A stretch of DNA of 64,000 bases from Psoroptes ovis (Eukaryota; Arthropoda; Arachnida; Sarcoptiformes; Psoroptidae): positions 310,001-374,000 of the forward strand of contig PQWQ01000026.1 of NCBI GenBank assembly GCA_002943765.1. Reading direction: 5' to 3'. The position numbers and the translations under genes were made by a program. Of the stretch, positions 23,821 through 36,562 are shown piece after piece (positions within the stretch are counted from its first letter, which is position 1; each line of letters begins with the position of its first letter). The notes under the pieces are model-generated. The model had not been told where the DNA came from and ran no database searches. It saw only the letters and a program-made list of their open reading frames with translations.

Positions 23821-26792
23821 ATGAAAATGAATAAAATTATCGAAGAAAATAATTTCGATAAAAATCAAAACAATGATTCGATTATTGATTTTCATTATAA
23901 TAATAATAATAATAATAATGAAAATGAAAATAGCAGTGTTTATCATCATCATTCATCATCAACAAAATGTATTAAATTATTTAAAAGAATTTTGCTCAAA
24001 ATATTTCCAATATTCCATTGGTTACCATATTGTTTTTCAAGTATCATCATTAATGATATTATTGCTGGAATCTACATTGGTTTATATCAAACTCCACAAT
24101 GTAAATAAAAGAGGGAAACAGATCAAATAATTCAATTAAATTCTATTCTCTTTTCTTGCAAAGGTATCGCATATTCAATAATGGCTCAATGTCCATTATC
24201 ACACATGATTCATACGAATATAATTGCATCAATATTGTATACATTTATTGGGTCAAATCGCCGTTTTTCATATGGTACATTCGCTTTAGTATCAGCACTA
24301 TACATTAGCCTCATACAACAAAGATTAATCACGGTAATTGATTCATCTGAGCATTTTATGATTGTCTTAACATTTTCAATCGGTATCTGTTCATTATTGA
24401 TCGGTTTATTTCGTATTGGTACATTAATTCGTTTGGTACCATATGAAATAATGAGTAGTTATCGTGCCGGTGTTTATTTCTTAATAATTACTTTACAATT
24501 TTATTCAATGTTTGGTTTTAAAAATCATGATCAATATCAACATAAGGGGATAATCGATAATAATGATTATTGTAGTGATAATGCTTTTACAAATACAATA
24601 ATGATCATTCCGAATATTTATCGAAATGAATTTTATAAAAATTTCATCAATTCAAAAGATATAAATTGGAATAATTGTTTGGTATCGATTGGTTGCATAG
24701 CATTATTGCTATTATTTCGTTTATTATATTATTATTGGAATAAAATATTTGGAAATGATCGTTACAATCAATTACGACAAATAATTTGTCGTATACCGAT
24801 TGAATCGATATTGATCATCGTTAGCATATTGATCGTACAATTTATTGATGTAGAAAAATATCGAATCCACACAATCGATGATATAAATTTTGGTAATCAA
24901 AGTTTAATCGATTTATCGCTAAATTATCATTTTGAATGGTCAGATTTTAACAAATATTTAAATCATATTTGGTTTGAATGTATCACAGCAACATTATTGT
25001 CACTATTCTACATACATTCATTGGCCATTGATTTTAATATCAGAGATACGGAACAAATTGAGGAATCAAAAATTTATTCTAACAATGAATCCAATCATCA
25101 AAAATCGTTGAATCCAAAGCAAATGAAATTCTATCGTTTAGGTTGGCAAACATATAATTTGAATAATGAATTAATATGTAAAGGTATCATTGATTCAATT
25201 TGTTCATTCATCAAATGTTTACCTTGTGGACCTTCACGAATACGTAGCGAACGAATGCGTAATGTAGGCGCTTGTACACCGGTATGATTGATTGCAATTT
25301 GATTGATTTATTGCATTTTCTTTCTTAGCCAAAAATTGACATTGATTTTTTTTTTGAAATTTATGACAAGATTTCAAGTTTGATTGCCAGTATAGTAACA
25401 TTGACCATTTGGTTAACATTACAAGCTTATGTGGCTAAAATACCGAAATGTGTGGCTGCCAGTATCATTGCATTCGATACAGCTATTGTATTGATTGATG
25501 AATTTAAAAATTTAAAAAATTTCTGGCATACATCACTATTCGATATGATCATATGGATCATTACATTTACAATGTTCATATTGTTAAATATTGAAATATC
25601 ATTCTACATTTCATTGGGATTATCATTGATTGTCTATTGTTTACGTCATAAAAATTTTACAAAATTCAAATTTACAATTCAAAAGCCATTATCCTTATCA
25701 AACAATACAATCATATTAGTGCCAAGAAATTATCTGAATCATAATTTCAATCAACAAAATACAAATGACAATGATGAATGTGATATATTAGCCAATATTT
25801 CAATGGAACAATTGAATTTGATCAAAATTTATCGTTCGGATCGACAAATATTGACAATATCAAATATTGATTTTTTCATACATGATTTGTGTCGAAAAAT
25901 TTCTGATACAATCAAATTTGAACAATCAACAAACAGTGATAAAAGATTAATATTTGATTGTAGATCAATCAAATACATTGATTGGGCAAGTATACGTATA
26001 ATGAAAGGATTAATAATGCGAATGATACAGGTAAGTGAATCATGGAAATCATCAACTTCATCATTTGATCGTTCGAAACTGATCACTGATTCATTAAATA
26101 ATAATGACAATGACAACGAAATACACATACAAAATCAACAATCGGAAAATGAACAACATTCATTGCTGGTAATGTTTATATTTGATACAAAATTAATACA
26201 AATAATACAAAAGGTTGGAAAATTTGAAACGGACTTTCATCATTCATTACATCAATCAATGCATGTTGGATTAAAATCAGCAATCAATATGGCGCTCGAA
26301 ATGTCAAAAACTAATCACACGAATAATAATAATAAAATGATAAAGGACTTACCTTCAAACGCATTCGGTGATGATGATGAAAGATTGACGCTGTCTTCAA
26401 ATTCATCGATGAAATTCAACAATGGTCACAACACTGATAAAGATCACATGGGCACTAATATAATAAAACGTTTTAAACATTCAAATGAACAATCACAATC
26501 AAATAAAGACTATTCAGGCATTGAAAATCGACTTATAAATAAAAATAATGATTCAAATTCAAAAATCAAGCCGATTTCATCTCAGCCAATCACATTTGCT
26601 GAACGATATCAGTCATCAAACACCTCAACAGCAAAAATTGCCAACAATAAAGGCGCCATTTCAAACAAATCAAATGAATTTCATGGTAAAATGTCAAAAT
26701 CATTCATCAATCATAAACAACCACCACCAACACCACCTCCTGAACCAAATTTTAATTATTCGAATTTTTCAAAACGAAAATTAAAAATTTAA
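23821..26792 (+). CDS. SLC26/SulP-family anion transporter with STAS domain
   Basis: Multi-pass membrane anion transporter (SulP/SLC26 fold). Three exons: 23821-24100, 24164-25281 and 25371-26792 (introns 63 and 89 bp, phases 1 and 0), giving about 939 residues. Exon 1 has an Asn-rich cytoplasmic start and then FPIFHWLP...INDIIAGIYIG, the family entry into TM1. Exon 2 continues with AYSIMAQCPL and hydrophobic helices. Exon 3 carries the last helices (AKIPKCVAASII) and a C-terminal STAS domain (LIFDCRSIKYIDWASI), then a disordered tail ending in a PPPTPPPEP stretch. The usual GGKTQ-like motif reads GACTP, so the protein is divergent. An alternative acceptor at 25327-25328 would add 14 residues in frame. 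Substrate and paralogue cannot be told. An AATAAA lies 96 nt after the stop. Confidence 0.85.
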
Positions 26793-26887
26793 AAAATGAA
26801 AATTCAAACATTATCAAATGATTTCATTCATTTAAAAAACAATTGGAAAATTTATTTAATAATTTTTAATTAATTGAAAAAAATTGA

Positions 26888-26893
26888 AATAAA
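26888..26893 (+). other. Putative poly(A) signal of the SLC26 gene
   Basis: AATAAA about 96 nt after the stop codon. The hexamer is common by chance in such A+T-rich DNA, so position is the only support. Confidence 0.4.
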
Positions 26894-26936
26894 TAAATAA
26901 ATTTGACATGGGCTAAAATTTTTTGAAGGTATTTAA

Positions 26937-26968
26937 GTGTGTGTGAGCGTGTGTCTGTGTGTGTGTGT
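26937..26968. repeat. (GT)n microsatellite
   Basis: GT-rich tract with GC, CT interruptions in the SLC26 3' flank. Confidence 0.75.
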
Positions 26969-27727
26969 AAAAGGGTTATACATTGGCTGCTCAAGGGTTA
27001 TAACTTTGTAATTGTCAAACACATGACAAACATTTGAATTTTAATTAATTTGAAAAAAAAGAAAAATCACAAATATTCATTTTCGTAAATCATAATTCAC
27101 CTAATTTGAAAAAAAAACATATTTATTTGAATTACAGAAAACATATCTTGAAATGACTCAAATCAACAAAGGTACAATTCTAATTAACTAGGTAAATTAC
27201 TAATACAAAATATTAATTAAATAAATTAATTAATTGAAATATACTAAGTTTCTAGCTAATAATTCTAAAGCTATAGATTATTTTGATACTGGAGAAAAAT
27301 CGACCTACGAAAATCAATGTAAAAGGAAAAGGTGGGAGCGGGGAAAGGAAAATGACAGAAGAACAAGAAATTACAAATAAAATTTATTTTTTTGAATTTT
27401 CATTTGAATTAAATAATTTCAAATAATTTAAATAATTAGAATAATAATAATAACGACAATAATAATAATTGATTAAATAAATCAAAAATAATTTAAATAA
27501 ATTTTCCACTTTTGTTGCTTCTGCTGCAAACATTTGTATTTGTAGAAAAATATATAATTTTCATCCATTTTGTTGATGATCATTGAGAAAAATCATAAGG
27601 TTGATGAATGATGATGATGATTGAAAATGTGATTGTTTGTTTTTTGAATGATAATGACAATGTAAAATTCATGGATTTACAGCGAAATAATGATGATGAT
27701 GATAATAATGGTAATAATGGTAAATCT

Positions 27728-30700
27728 TCATGTCATTACAGCTCCTAATGGTCTTCGTGTATATTCATAAACAACATAGCTAATTGATACGGCCGGTGCA
27801 ACTTTCATTATGTTGGCCGTTATACCACGATAAAGACCACGTGGTCCTTCATTTTTCATTATTGTACGAAACATATCAATCATTGAACTACGATGATGTC
27901 CAGTTTCGGATTGCATACGTGTACGTATCAATGCTAATGGATAGCTTGCTATTTGTCCAAATGTTGATGATATTGTACCACATGTTAAACATACATAAAC
28001 TGGTGCTTCTTCCAGTGAATGACTTTTTGTGTACATTTTTTTCAATGTCTATCAGTTTGATTAAGTATTTGATTATTTCAATCAAAATATTATAATTGTA
28101 AAGATAAATTACCTCATAAATAGTAAGATCGATACCAGCATATGGTATAATACCAATTAAATTCGGAATATATCCACGATAAAAATTTTTGATTCCACCA
28201 TTTGAATAAATTTTCTGTGCAGCATCAAATAATCCTTTATATTGGCCAGTTTGACGTAAACAGAAGCGTGTTTTCAACACTTCCATTGGATATATCGCAG
28301 TTTGTGATACAGCACCAGCAATTGAACCGGCGAGAAATCTTTCCATTATTGTTATCTCGGTACCTGGATCACCTGAATGTATCATACGTTTTAGCTAATA
28401 TCGACATGAAAATGTGTTGATTATTAATAAAATTAAATCGCTTAATTTTGCCATCATACCTGATCAAAAGCCATGAATTTCATTGCAGTTTCAGGAGCAA
28501 TTTTGAGTACATTGATTCCATTACCACGCCATAATGATATCACACCACCTTCTTGTAACATATGTCGAAGACAAACACCAAGACCATTGAATTCTGCACC
28601 ACGAACCTTTCATTTTGAATGAATTAATTTCAATTCAACGATAAATAAATAAAAATAATTACCTGAAGAAATACTTTGAGACGATCAAGTGGTGCAGTCG
28701 ATGTTCGTGAAACAGCACCAGCAACACCACCGGCTAGTAAATGTCTCCACCACATGCCAGTTTTGATTTCTGTTTCGCTGAAATCCACTGGCATAATACC
28801 ATCTTCGCCAAGATCTACAAACTATTGATATTTAATACGAATTGAAGATTAAGATTTCGATAAAGAAATGATTTTAGATATAAACATACAGTGCCAAAAC
28901 GCCATGATCGCATCAAATCGTGTAATGAATCGGTTGGATGTAATAAAAGATAATCACGAAATTCGGCAAAATTCAATTCAAATTGATTTGAATTAGTCGA
29001 ATCAGCTTTTATTCGCCTCACTAAGCGTACAGCTTCTTGTTCATCAACTTTGATACCTGCACGTTCAAATGCAAGGACCAATTCATGTGCATCAATTTTT
29101 CCATCACTATTTATATCAATATCTTTGAATATTACATGTAATTGCTTTTCATTTTCTAAACAATATGATACAAATTCAGCGAAATCAATATCACCATCTA
29201 AATTCATATCAGATCTTAATATCAGATGCTAATTTGAAAAGTAGATCAAAATCAATACAATGAAACAATTTTAAAATGTTCAACATACCTTGACATTTTC
29301 ATGCGTTGCTTTGATACCTTTTTGCTCCAAAGCAAGCAGGAGATCATTGAAATCAATGACACCATTGCCATCGATATCGATCTCCTTGAATAATCGTTCT
29401 AAACGTTGTTTATCAGCCAGCGTTAAATGTCTATATTGTGGATGCAAAAATATTGGATGATAATCTTCTGAATTATTTTCTGCTAAATAATTATTATTAT
29501 TATTATTATAACTACTAATATCGTCGACTATTTCTTCATCTAAAAATTCAAAATAATATTGTTGATGTTGATGTGTTTGAGATGTTGAAGATGTAGATGA
29601 TGATGATGATGATGATGATGATTGATAATCATCGGATTCATCACATTCCTCAGCATTGACCACCAATGTTGATAGTTGCTGCTGCTGTTGTTGTTGTTGT
29701 TGCTGTTGTGCATCAATTTTGTTTAGCTCTTGAGATAAATTTTCATCAATGTCATTGATATTATTATTATTATTCACTTGATTTTGTTGTTGTAGTTGTT
29801 GATGTTTTTGTGTTTGTTTATTATTATTATTATATTGATAATTACGATTATTGCTACTCGTATGTGATGATTTTGTTGTTGATGATGATGATGTTAAATC
29901 ACTACTATTGGCATTGATATTTGTCAATGTCTGTTGTTCAGAATGTTTTGAAATGTTTTTCAAAATGATATTTGAATTTCTACTATTATTTAGATTATTT
30001 TGTGATTTTTGTTGCACTTTATTTTGATTTGATAAATTTGAATTATTATCATTAATATTATTATTATGACTATGACTAGGTGCAATTGATTTAATTGTAA
30101 AAATCGAAAGCGATGATGGTAAATCTAATGATTGATTCAATTTAGTTATCTGCCATATATTATCCAATATTTGTAACAAATCAGAATTATTATGATTTAT
30201 TGATTGGAAATTTGAAAATAAATTTTTTTGCTGCTGTGATTGTCGTTGATTTATTGTCAACAATTCTACTTGTTTCGTATTTTGATCATATGATAATTCT
30301 TTGGATATTGTTGAATTTATTATTATTCTACCATTTTTATTGTTACTATTATTATTGCTACTGTTGATATTCGTATTATTATTCGTAGAAGAAGCTGTCA
30401 CATATGTACTCGTCGATTGTTGTAATATTATTGCTGATGGCAATAACAAAGTTGTAGTGGCTGCATTTTGATCATAAACATTTAAAGAATTATAAAAATA
30501 GTGATTACAATTGAATAAACGAAATACACTATCCATTGTTGAAGAAAACATTGATGATGATGATTGTTGTTGATGAAAATATTTAAATATTGATAATTTT
30601 GGTGTTGTTATTGTTGTTATTGTTGGTATTTTTATTTTTATATTTTCATTTGATTTACTACTTGGTTTACCGAAAATTGTAGCAGTATTATTATCATTAT

Positions 30701-31208
30701 TATTTTTTATTAATGAATCGTTACAATTATTCACAATTATTTGTACAGAATTCACATTCTGATTCTGTCTATTATTGCTATTATTATTATGACTACTATT
30801 AGAAGAATCACAATAAGCAAAATTTAGAAAATTTTTGTACAAATTTTTCATATCAATTGATTGTATCTGATTACCAATATTATCATCTGTATTTGTATTT
30901 GTTTTTGTATTTGTATCATTATTATCACATGGAAAATTTTTTATCAATAATTTTTGAGAAGTTTTTTCATCATTTCTTCTTTTTCTTCTTATTTTCACAC
31001 TATTATTATTATCATCATCATTATTTATTATGATTTCACCGGATGATTGTAATGTATTTTTCTTGTTTTGTTGCTGTTGTTGTTGTTGTTGATGTTGTTG
31101 TGATCGTTGATATCGCCAATGATTTCCATTATTATTATCATTATGATTATCATTAATTGATTCAATTCTCACTAAATGAATTGATGTTTTATTCATTCTT
31201 GAATTCAT
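27728..31208 (-). CDS. SCaMC-type calcium-regulated mitochondrial carrier (SLC25A23/24/25-like)
   Basis: Family members exchange Mg-ATP/ADP for phosphate across the inner mitochondrial membrane under control of EF-hands facing the intermembrane space. Six exons on the minus strand, all phase 0: 31208-29289, 29228-28890, 28821-28663, 28606-28460, 28394-28113, 28048-27728 (introns 56-68 bp), about 1055 residues. EF-hand loops: DIDGNGVIDFND (about residues 611-622), DMNLDGDIDFAE, DINSDGKIDAHE, and a degenerate fourth. Three carrier repeats follow with signatures PLDRLK, PMEVLK and PLALIR. Odd: exon 1 adds roughly 570 residues of Asn/Gln/Ser-rich sequence before the first EF-hand, where the family has a few dozen. 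No Met lies in frame after about residue 230, so much of it must be translated unless an unseen upstream exon splices inside this frame. Confidence 0.88.
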
Positions 31209-33407
31209 ATAAATAAATAAATCAAAATAAAAACTCGATCATATATCTTGCTATATGTCTTGCTCAATCGTTTAGAAAAATGCTAATATATGAATTTATT
31301 TATTTATTTTTTTGAAAGACCTGTAAATAAGAGGGTATAAATAAATTATGGTCATTAATTTTAAACAAATTCAAAGATACGTACTTGATATAAATTATCA
31401 TGGATATCAATTGTTTATTATTGTAGCTGATCAATATTTGATATGTTTTTTTTTTTTTTTTTGAAATCGTTGCAATAAATAAACAAATAAATAGATGAAT
31501 GAACACAATTTTCAATAAATAAAAAACAAACAATCAAACAATATATAATCGGTAAATGCTGTATGAAATTTGAAATTTTTTTTTCAACCTAGATGAAAAT
31601 AAATAATTGATATTGATAAATATTGATTAAATACGATAGACCAGAATCGATAACAATAATAAAAGAGATGATTTCATTTTAAATTGATCAATACATTATT
31701 CGATTTCAATATTTTCATTGATCTTGGAAATGGTTTTCATTATTTTCAAAATTGCTTAAATTTCATTTGAAGAATTTCATAATAATAATAATAATAATCA
31801 TTGAATTAACAATAAACTATAAGGGATTGCATATGTGGTTTTCGATTGTTTTCAAACTTGTTTTTTAGGTTTTAACACATGACACATATGATTCATCTTT
31901 CAATGGAAAAAAACATCAACATACACATAGACATAAATATATGAGTCTTACGAAAAAAAAAACAAATATTCATTGAGAGACTATTGAAAAATTGTATTCA
32001 AAAACCAGTATATGAACACACAGACACCATTGAAACGGTAAATATTTACAGGAAGAAAACAAATTTCGATCAAAAAGTTTTGAATGAAAGAGAGGTAATA
32101 ATAGAAGCGTATAACCAATGGTCATAATAAAACTGAAACAAAACTGGTTAATCATATGATGATGATGATGATGATGATGGCAATCTAGACAGAAGTCGAT
32201 GATGATGATTTCGATCAAAGTTCAAGAAGACATTATATCCTATTCAATTCGATTACAATCAAACGGATTTGATTCGAACGACAAGTGAATCACAATTAAA
32301 TAAAATTAATGAATGAATGAATTTCACAATTTAAATTAATAATTAATTATCATCATTTATTTTTAAAATCAAATTTATATGTTCAAGATCAATGATTATA
32401 CATTTGTTTTAATTGATGGGAAAAACTATGGGAAAATATTTTTGATTTTTGATGAAATTACATATTTTTATATTATCCTTGATGCTTAAATCATTATTAG
32501 TAATTAATACAAATATATCGTTGTATTAATTGATTTTGGTTTGATTCTTCATTTGCTTAATTCAATTTTTTTCATTCATTAAATATAAAATCAAATGATA
32601 GATAATAATGATTTTGATCAACAGGGATTATCTGTTGATAATTTCCATTGGGTTTTATCTTTGTATAAATATTAAAATATTAAACACACATACACACACA
32701 TAGATATATAAATGTAAATGAAAATATTTAAAAGACATTTGAATGAACGTTTTGAAAAATAAAAATTCGTATGACGTGCTATCTTTCGTTGATGATAAAC
32801 AATAATAATATTAATATTAATGATAATATTCACAATTAAATAATGAATGAATGGTGTATATTCAAACATAAACATTTCAATGAATATTATAAGATAAAAT
32901 ATAATAAAATGTGTACATTTGATAATAGTAATTATTATTTTGTTACTTAGGTTTTTTTTTCATTTCATCCAAATAAAAATGGTGCATATTCAAAACATAC
33001 AAACATACACTTTACACACAGACACATTCATATATGTGTCATATTTAAAAACAAACACCACATACACCAAATGATCAATGAATATGTATGTCTTTGCCCA
33101 ATCAATTGAATCGATCAAGATTGATTTTTAATTTCGATGATTTAATCGGTAATAAATAATTCGATCGATTTTTGAAAATGAAAATGTAATCGTGTCAAAT
33201 AATGAAATAACTTAAATGTAAAACTAACATTCAGTACATTGTAAATTGATTTGAACAAATATTTTGATGATAATCGATTTAAGAAAAAAAACACGTGAAT
33301 ATCAAAGGTCGATTTATGAGGAAAACTTTTGGTAAATTTTCGATGATAATCAATATTTTGAATATCAAATGATTAAAGATCGATTTATTGAACGATAATC
33401 ATTATCA
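31209..33407. other. Intergenic, no gene recognised
   Basis: Upstream of the SCaMC gene. Contains an 18-19 bp T run near 31446, an ATG-repeat tract near 32157-32178 and AT-rich filler. No open frame resembles protein. Any SCaMC 5' untranslated exon and promoter would be here, but no site can be named. Confidence 0.55.
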
Positions 33408-33414
33408 TTTGAAT

Positions 33415-34543
33415 TAAGGTGACCAACCGTACTTATTTTATGAGTACTGTACTCATTTTGGGCGAGCTGTACTCAATTTGAATCCTGTACTTAAAAAGTA
33501 CTTATTTTCAAAATTTGTACTCATTTGAATTTCAAAAACATTTTCTAGTTTATTTTATTTTGATTTCATAAATTGAAATTTGAATTTTGAATTTTAATTT
33601 AATTCAAATTTACAATGACAGTGATTCGAATTTCGCGCGCACACTTGTAAAGTATTTTCAGCAATCTTAACGCGTGCGTAGCATTTAAAAAAAAAGAAAT
33701 GGGAATTTCTTACTAAAAAGCAGCTTTTGTGTCGGTGTCAGATAAGTCTCAAATATATTAGTTTTTCAAATGATATCTTGCTTATCCCGAATCTGAATCG
33801 GGCATTATTACTATTCCAAAATTAAAAAGCGACATCTGACATCTCTTGACATCTTATATCGAAAAATTTTTGAAATTTCGAAAACAGTTAAGTTATTTAA
33901 GAATTTCGAAAAAGTGTTTTTTCCATTGTTCTCATATGTGAATATTCTAAATAATTCATAATAAGATTGAAAAAATTGATAATTGTTCTATGTAAGTTTC
34001 AATATGATTGAATTTCAAATAGTTAACGATTAATTTGTTGTTATTTTGATTTTGTAGTATTCTACGATTTTTGAAATTTAAAATTATCTTCATCTTGATT
34101 TATCATTCAATTCGTCGAAAAAATAATATAATTAAAATTTGTAATTTGTAAGTTTCTATATCATGGATTCATTTTCATTCTTTCTAAATATATCTTTGAT
34201 CGGTAGGTCAAAGTATAATAGGAATGATAAAAATTGCATTGACATCGCTGAATTGTTAGAAAAAAATGAGACAATCGCAAAAAAAAAAAAAAAATACATT
34301 CAGTCGAAAAATACCATCGAACGGGTACATCGGTATAATAGCAATGAATAATTTTTATTTTAAATTCTGTATTATTATCATCATTATTATCATTATTAAA
34401 TATTAATATTAATATTACACAAATATTAATATATAATATATTAATATATTATGGTTTTTTTTTTTTTTTTTTTTTTTGCTTTTTATATTTCAAGTATAAT
34501 ACAAAGTGTACTTTTTCTGAACAAAAAATAGTTGGTCACCTTA
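33415..34543. mobile_element. Non-autonomous hAT-like DNA transposon, about 1.13 kb
   Basis: Terminal inverted repeats TAAGGTGACCAAC at 33415 and GTTGGTCACCTTA ending at 34543. Flanks carry the direct repeat TTTGAAT (33408-33414 and 34544-34550). An 8 bp duplication ATTTGAAT is possible if the terminal A is counted as target. The end matches the YARNG start typical of hAT elements, and 7-8 bp duplication fits. Just inside the left end, GTACT occurs seven times between 33429 and 33521. Subterminal motif arrays are the known binding sites of hAT transposases. The interior has no transposase; a 62-codon frame at 34163-34351 is unrecognised. A 23 T run sits at 34455-34477. Confidence 0.75.
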
Positions 34544-34550
34544 TTTGAAT

Positions 34551-35411
34551 GATAAAAAAATTTATTGAAAATTGAAGACTGATGATTTTTCGTTGGCTTT
34601 AATCGCATTTGTTTTTGAGCAATGTATTTTGGACATTTAATTCATTTCGTTTGAATAAAAAATGAATGAAAATAAATAAATATGTACAGATGATTACACA
34701 TGTACACTGACTTTGAAAAATATACAAGGAGGTAGTCGAAAACAAAAAGAAATCTAATAATTAAAATTACTAATCACGGTTTGTTGTTGTTCAATTTCTA
34801 TTTTTATTCATTGACAATAAGGTATAAATAAATAAATAGATTTTTGGTATTATTTTTAATCATTTAATGCCGGAAATGAAATTGTTTACCGATTAATCAA
34901 TTAATTATTATGAATAATCAAGGTAAAATAATCAAGAATTAATTCAGAAAAATAAAATTTTCAAATTAAAAAACATGTGAAAAATATTTTCAACTAATTC
35001 TACCTGCTTGAGCCTAATGGGTTAAAATAGCCGTTATTCAATATTATTACAGATGTTTTCATGTTTGTTTATGTTTGCGTAATTTTTAATTGAATTCAAA
35101 TTACATGGATTAAATTTAATTATTTTTCAACTAATCCAAAGTCGACATCATAGAATCTTAAGTTTTAATTTAGACCAATCAATCACCTTCACCTTAACTT
35201 ATATTAAAGACTCAACAAATTAATCAAAACCACTTCATTGATTCATCGTTTGCAATTAGAATATTTTAAGGCGTTGGCGTTGTCATTGAACAATTGTAAT
35301 TGCTTGCTCATTTAATCATTAAATAAAATTCATTTTACATGTTTATTGTTTATTTTTCAATAATTTGTAAATACTGTTTGGTTTCATTTTACTTTTTAGA
35401 AGTTATTGAAA
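34551..35411. other. Intergenic and presumed 5' flank of VTA1
   Basis: No exon recognised. The sequence between the hAT-like element and the VTA1 start codon is AT-rich, with no supportable promoter element. Confidence 0.5.
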
Positions 35412-36398
35412 ATGGATCAACAAATATTGGATAAATTTCTTAAACAATCAACAACCAAACCAATTTATAAACAATATTTACCGTTTATGAAATTAGCACG
35501 TGATTGTTTTCAACAAAATCCAATCATAACATATTGGACATTATGTTATGTGGTTGAAGCTGCATTAAAAAATCAAACAAAACCAACGGATGAATTTCGT
35601 AAATTTTTAATGGAAATCATGATGTGTTTGGAGAAGGAGAAAAAATCACGCGCGAATGATCCATTGTTTACCAATGAAAAAGATGCACAAAAATTTATTG
35701 AAGAATATGGTAATAAATTAGTGGAAAAAGCCGAAGAAAATGAAGAATTATTGGAAAAATTCGACTTGGCCTATAAACTTTATCTATCAGCATCAAATAT
35801 ATTTCAAATGTACACGGTATTCGTACGTGATGATGAAGAAAATGCTAAACGTGTAAAATTCTGCAAATGGCGTGCTGTTGAATGTTTCAAAAAGAAAAAA
35901 GAACAAGAAGAAAATCCACAACCAAAGCCGGACAATGCTGATGTTGATGAATCGAATGATGATAATGGTGGAACAGCAGCAGCATCATCATCATGTCCTT
36001 ATCCATCAGGATCGAATTCATGCCCTTATCCACCAAGATCACCAAGAGGTAGTGTGCCTACGCTGTTTCCAAACTTAGATGATGATGCAGCTAATGAAGA
36101 CAAAAAAGAATTCAACAAACCAACGGATGATGAGCCATCATCGCTATCAACAGCTGGACAATGTCCAACACCAGCACCACGTTCAACAGCTACAAAACCA
36201 AAAGATAATAGTGATAGTGATCGGCAAGAACAAATACAAAAAGAATTAGCATCATTAAAATTATCTGAATCAGATTCGAAACGTTGTGAATTATTATGTG
36301 AAAGTGCATTATATGCTATCAGAGCTAATGATCTGTTATCAGCAGTTGAAACACTGAAACAAACATTAGATTTACTTTATAAACGTGCTAAAAAATAA
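35412..36398 (+). CDS. VTA1: VTA1 homologue (LIP5), ESCRT-associated VPS4 activator
   Basis: VTA1/LIP5 binds ESCRT-III tails through N-terminal MIT-like repeats and stimulates the VPS4 ATPase through its C-terminal VSL domain, helping disassemble ESCRT-III on endosomes. Single-exon frame of 328 residues, close to the family size of about 300-330. Residues 1-165 are the helical N-domain, with YLPFMKLARDC, NPIITYWTLCYVVEAAL, a VFVRDDEENAKRVKFCKWRA segment matching the family's late-N-domain pattern. Residues 170-280 are a disordered Pro/Ser/Asp-rich linker with two CPYP copies. The last 45 residues (SKRCELLCESALYAIRANDL and the following helix) match the VSL dimerisation helices. Start chosen at ATG 35412 (AAAATGG context). 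Confidence 0.88.
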   Translation: MDQQILDKFLKQSTTKPIYKQYLPFMKLARDCFQQNPIITYWTLCYVVEAALKNQTKPTDEFRKFLMEIMMCLEKEKKSRANDPLFTNEKDAQKFIEEYGNKLVEKAEENEELLEKFDLAYKLYLSASNIFQMYTVFVRDDEENAKRVKFCKWRAVECFKKKKEQEENPQPKPDNADVDESNDDNGGTAAASSSCPYPSGSNSCPYPPRSPRGSVPTLFPNLDDDAANEDKKEFNKPTDDEPSSLSTAGQCPTPAPRSTATKPKDNSDSDRQEQIQKELASLKLSESDSKRCELLCESALYAIRANDLLSAVETLKQTLDLLYKRAKK

Positions 36399-36495
36399 AA
36401 CAACTTCGAATTCATGAAATTAATTTTAATTCTGGTAAATGCATTAATAATGAATCTCTTTCATATTTACAACTCATTCATCTAATTATAGTTTT

Positions 36496-36501
36496 AATAA
36501 A
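36496..36501 (+). other. Putative poly(A) signal of VTA1
   Basis: AATAAA 98 nt after the VTA1 stop codon. Confidence 0.45.
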
Positions 36502-36539
36502 TTTTATTTTTTTTTATTTCTATTTTGGCATCATCGGCC

Positions 36540-36562
36540 AAAAAAAAAAAAAAAAAAAAAAA
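36540..36562. repeat. Poly(A) run, 23 bp
   Basis: Twenty-three consecutive A, 38 bp after the putative VTA1 poly(A) signal. Its placement recalls a genomic poly(A) remnant, but no duplicated flank or processed copy is visible. Confidence 0.7.

Larger units (their letters stand above)
26793..27727. other. Intergenic, between convergent genes
   Basis: 3' flanks of the SLC26 (+) and SCaMC (-) genes. It holds an AATAAA at 26888-26893 and a GT-rich microsatellite. No coding exon seen. Confidence 0.6.

Noticed and set aside
26031..26213. Strong 5' splice consensus ATACAG|GTAAGTG inside SLC26 exon 3
   Set aside because: No AG dinucleotide follows until about 26212, the frame stays open, and splicing there would remove the STAS strand SLLVMFIFD. 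Treated as coding.
34163..34351. 62-codon frame inside the hAT-like element as a transposase remnant
   Set aside because: No hAT dimerisation or catalytic motif; Lys run from poly(A). Not enough to call a pseudogene.
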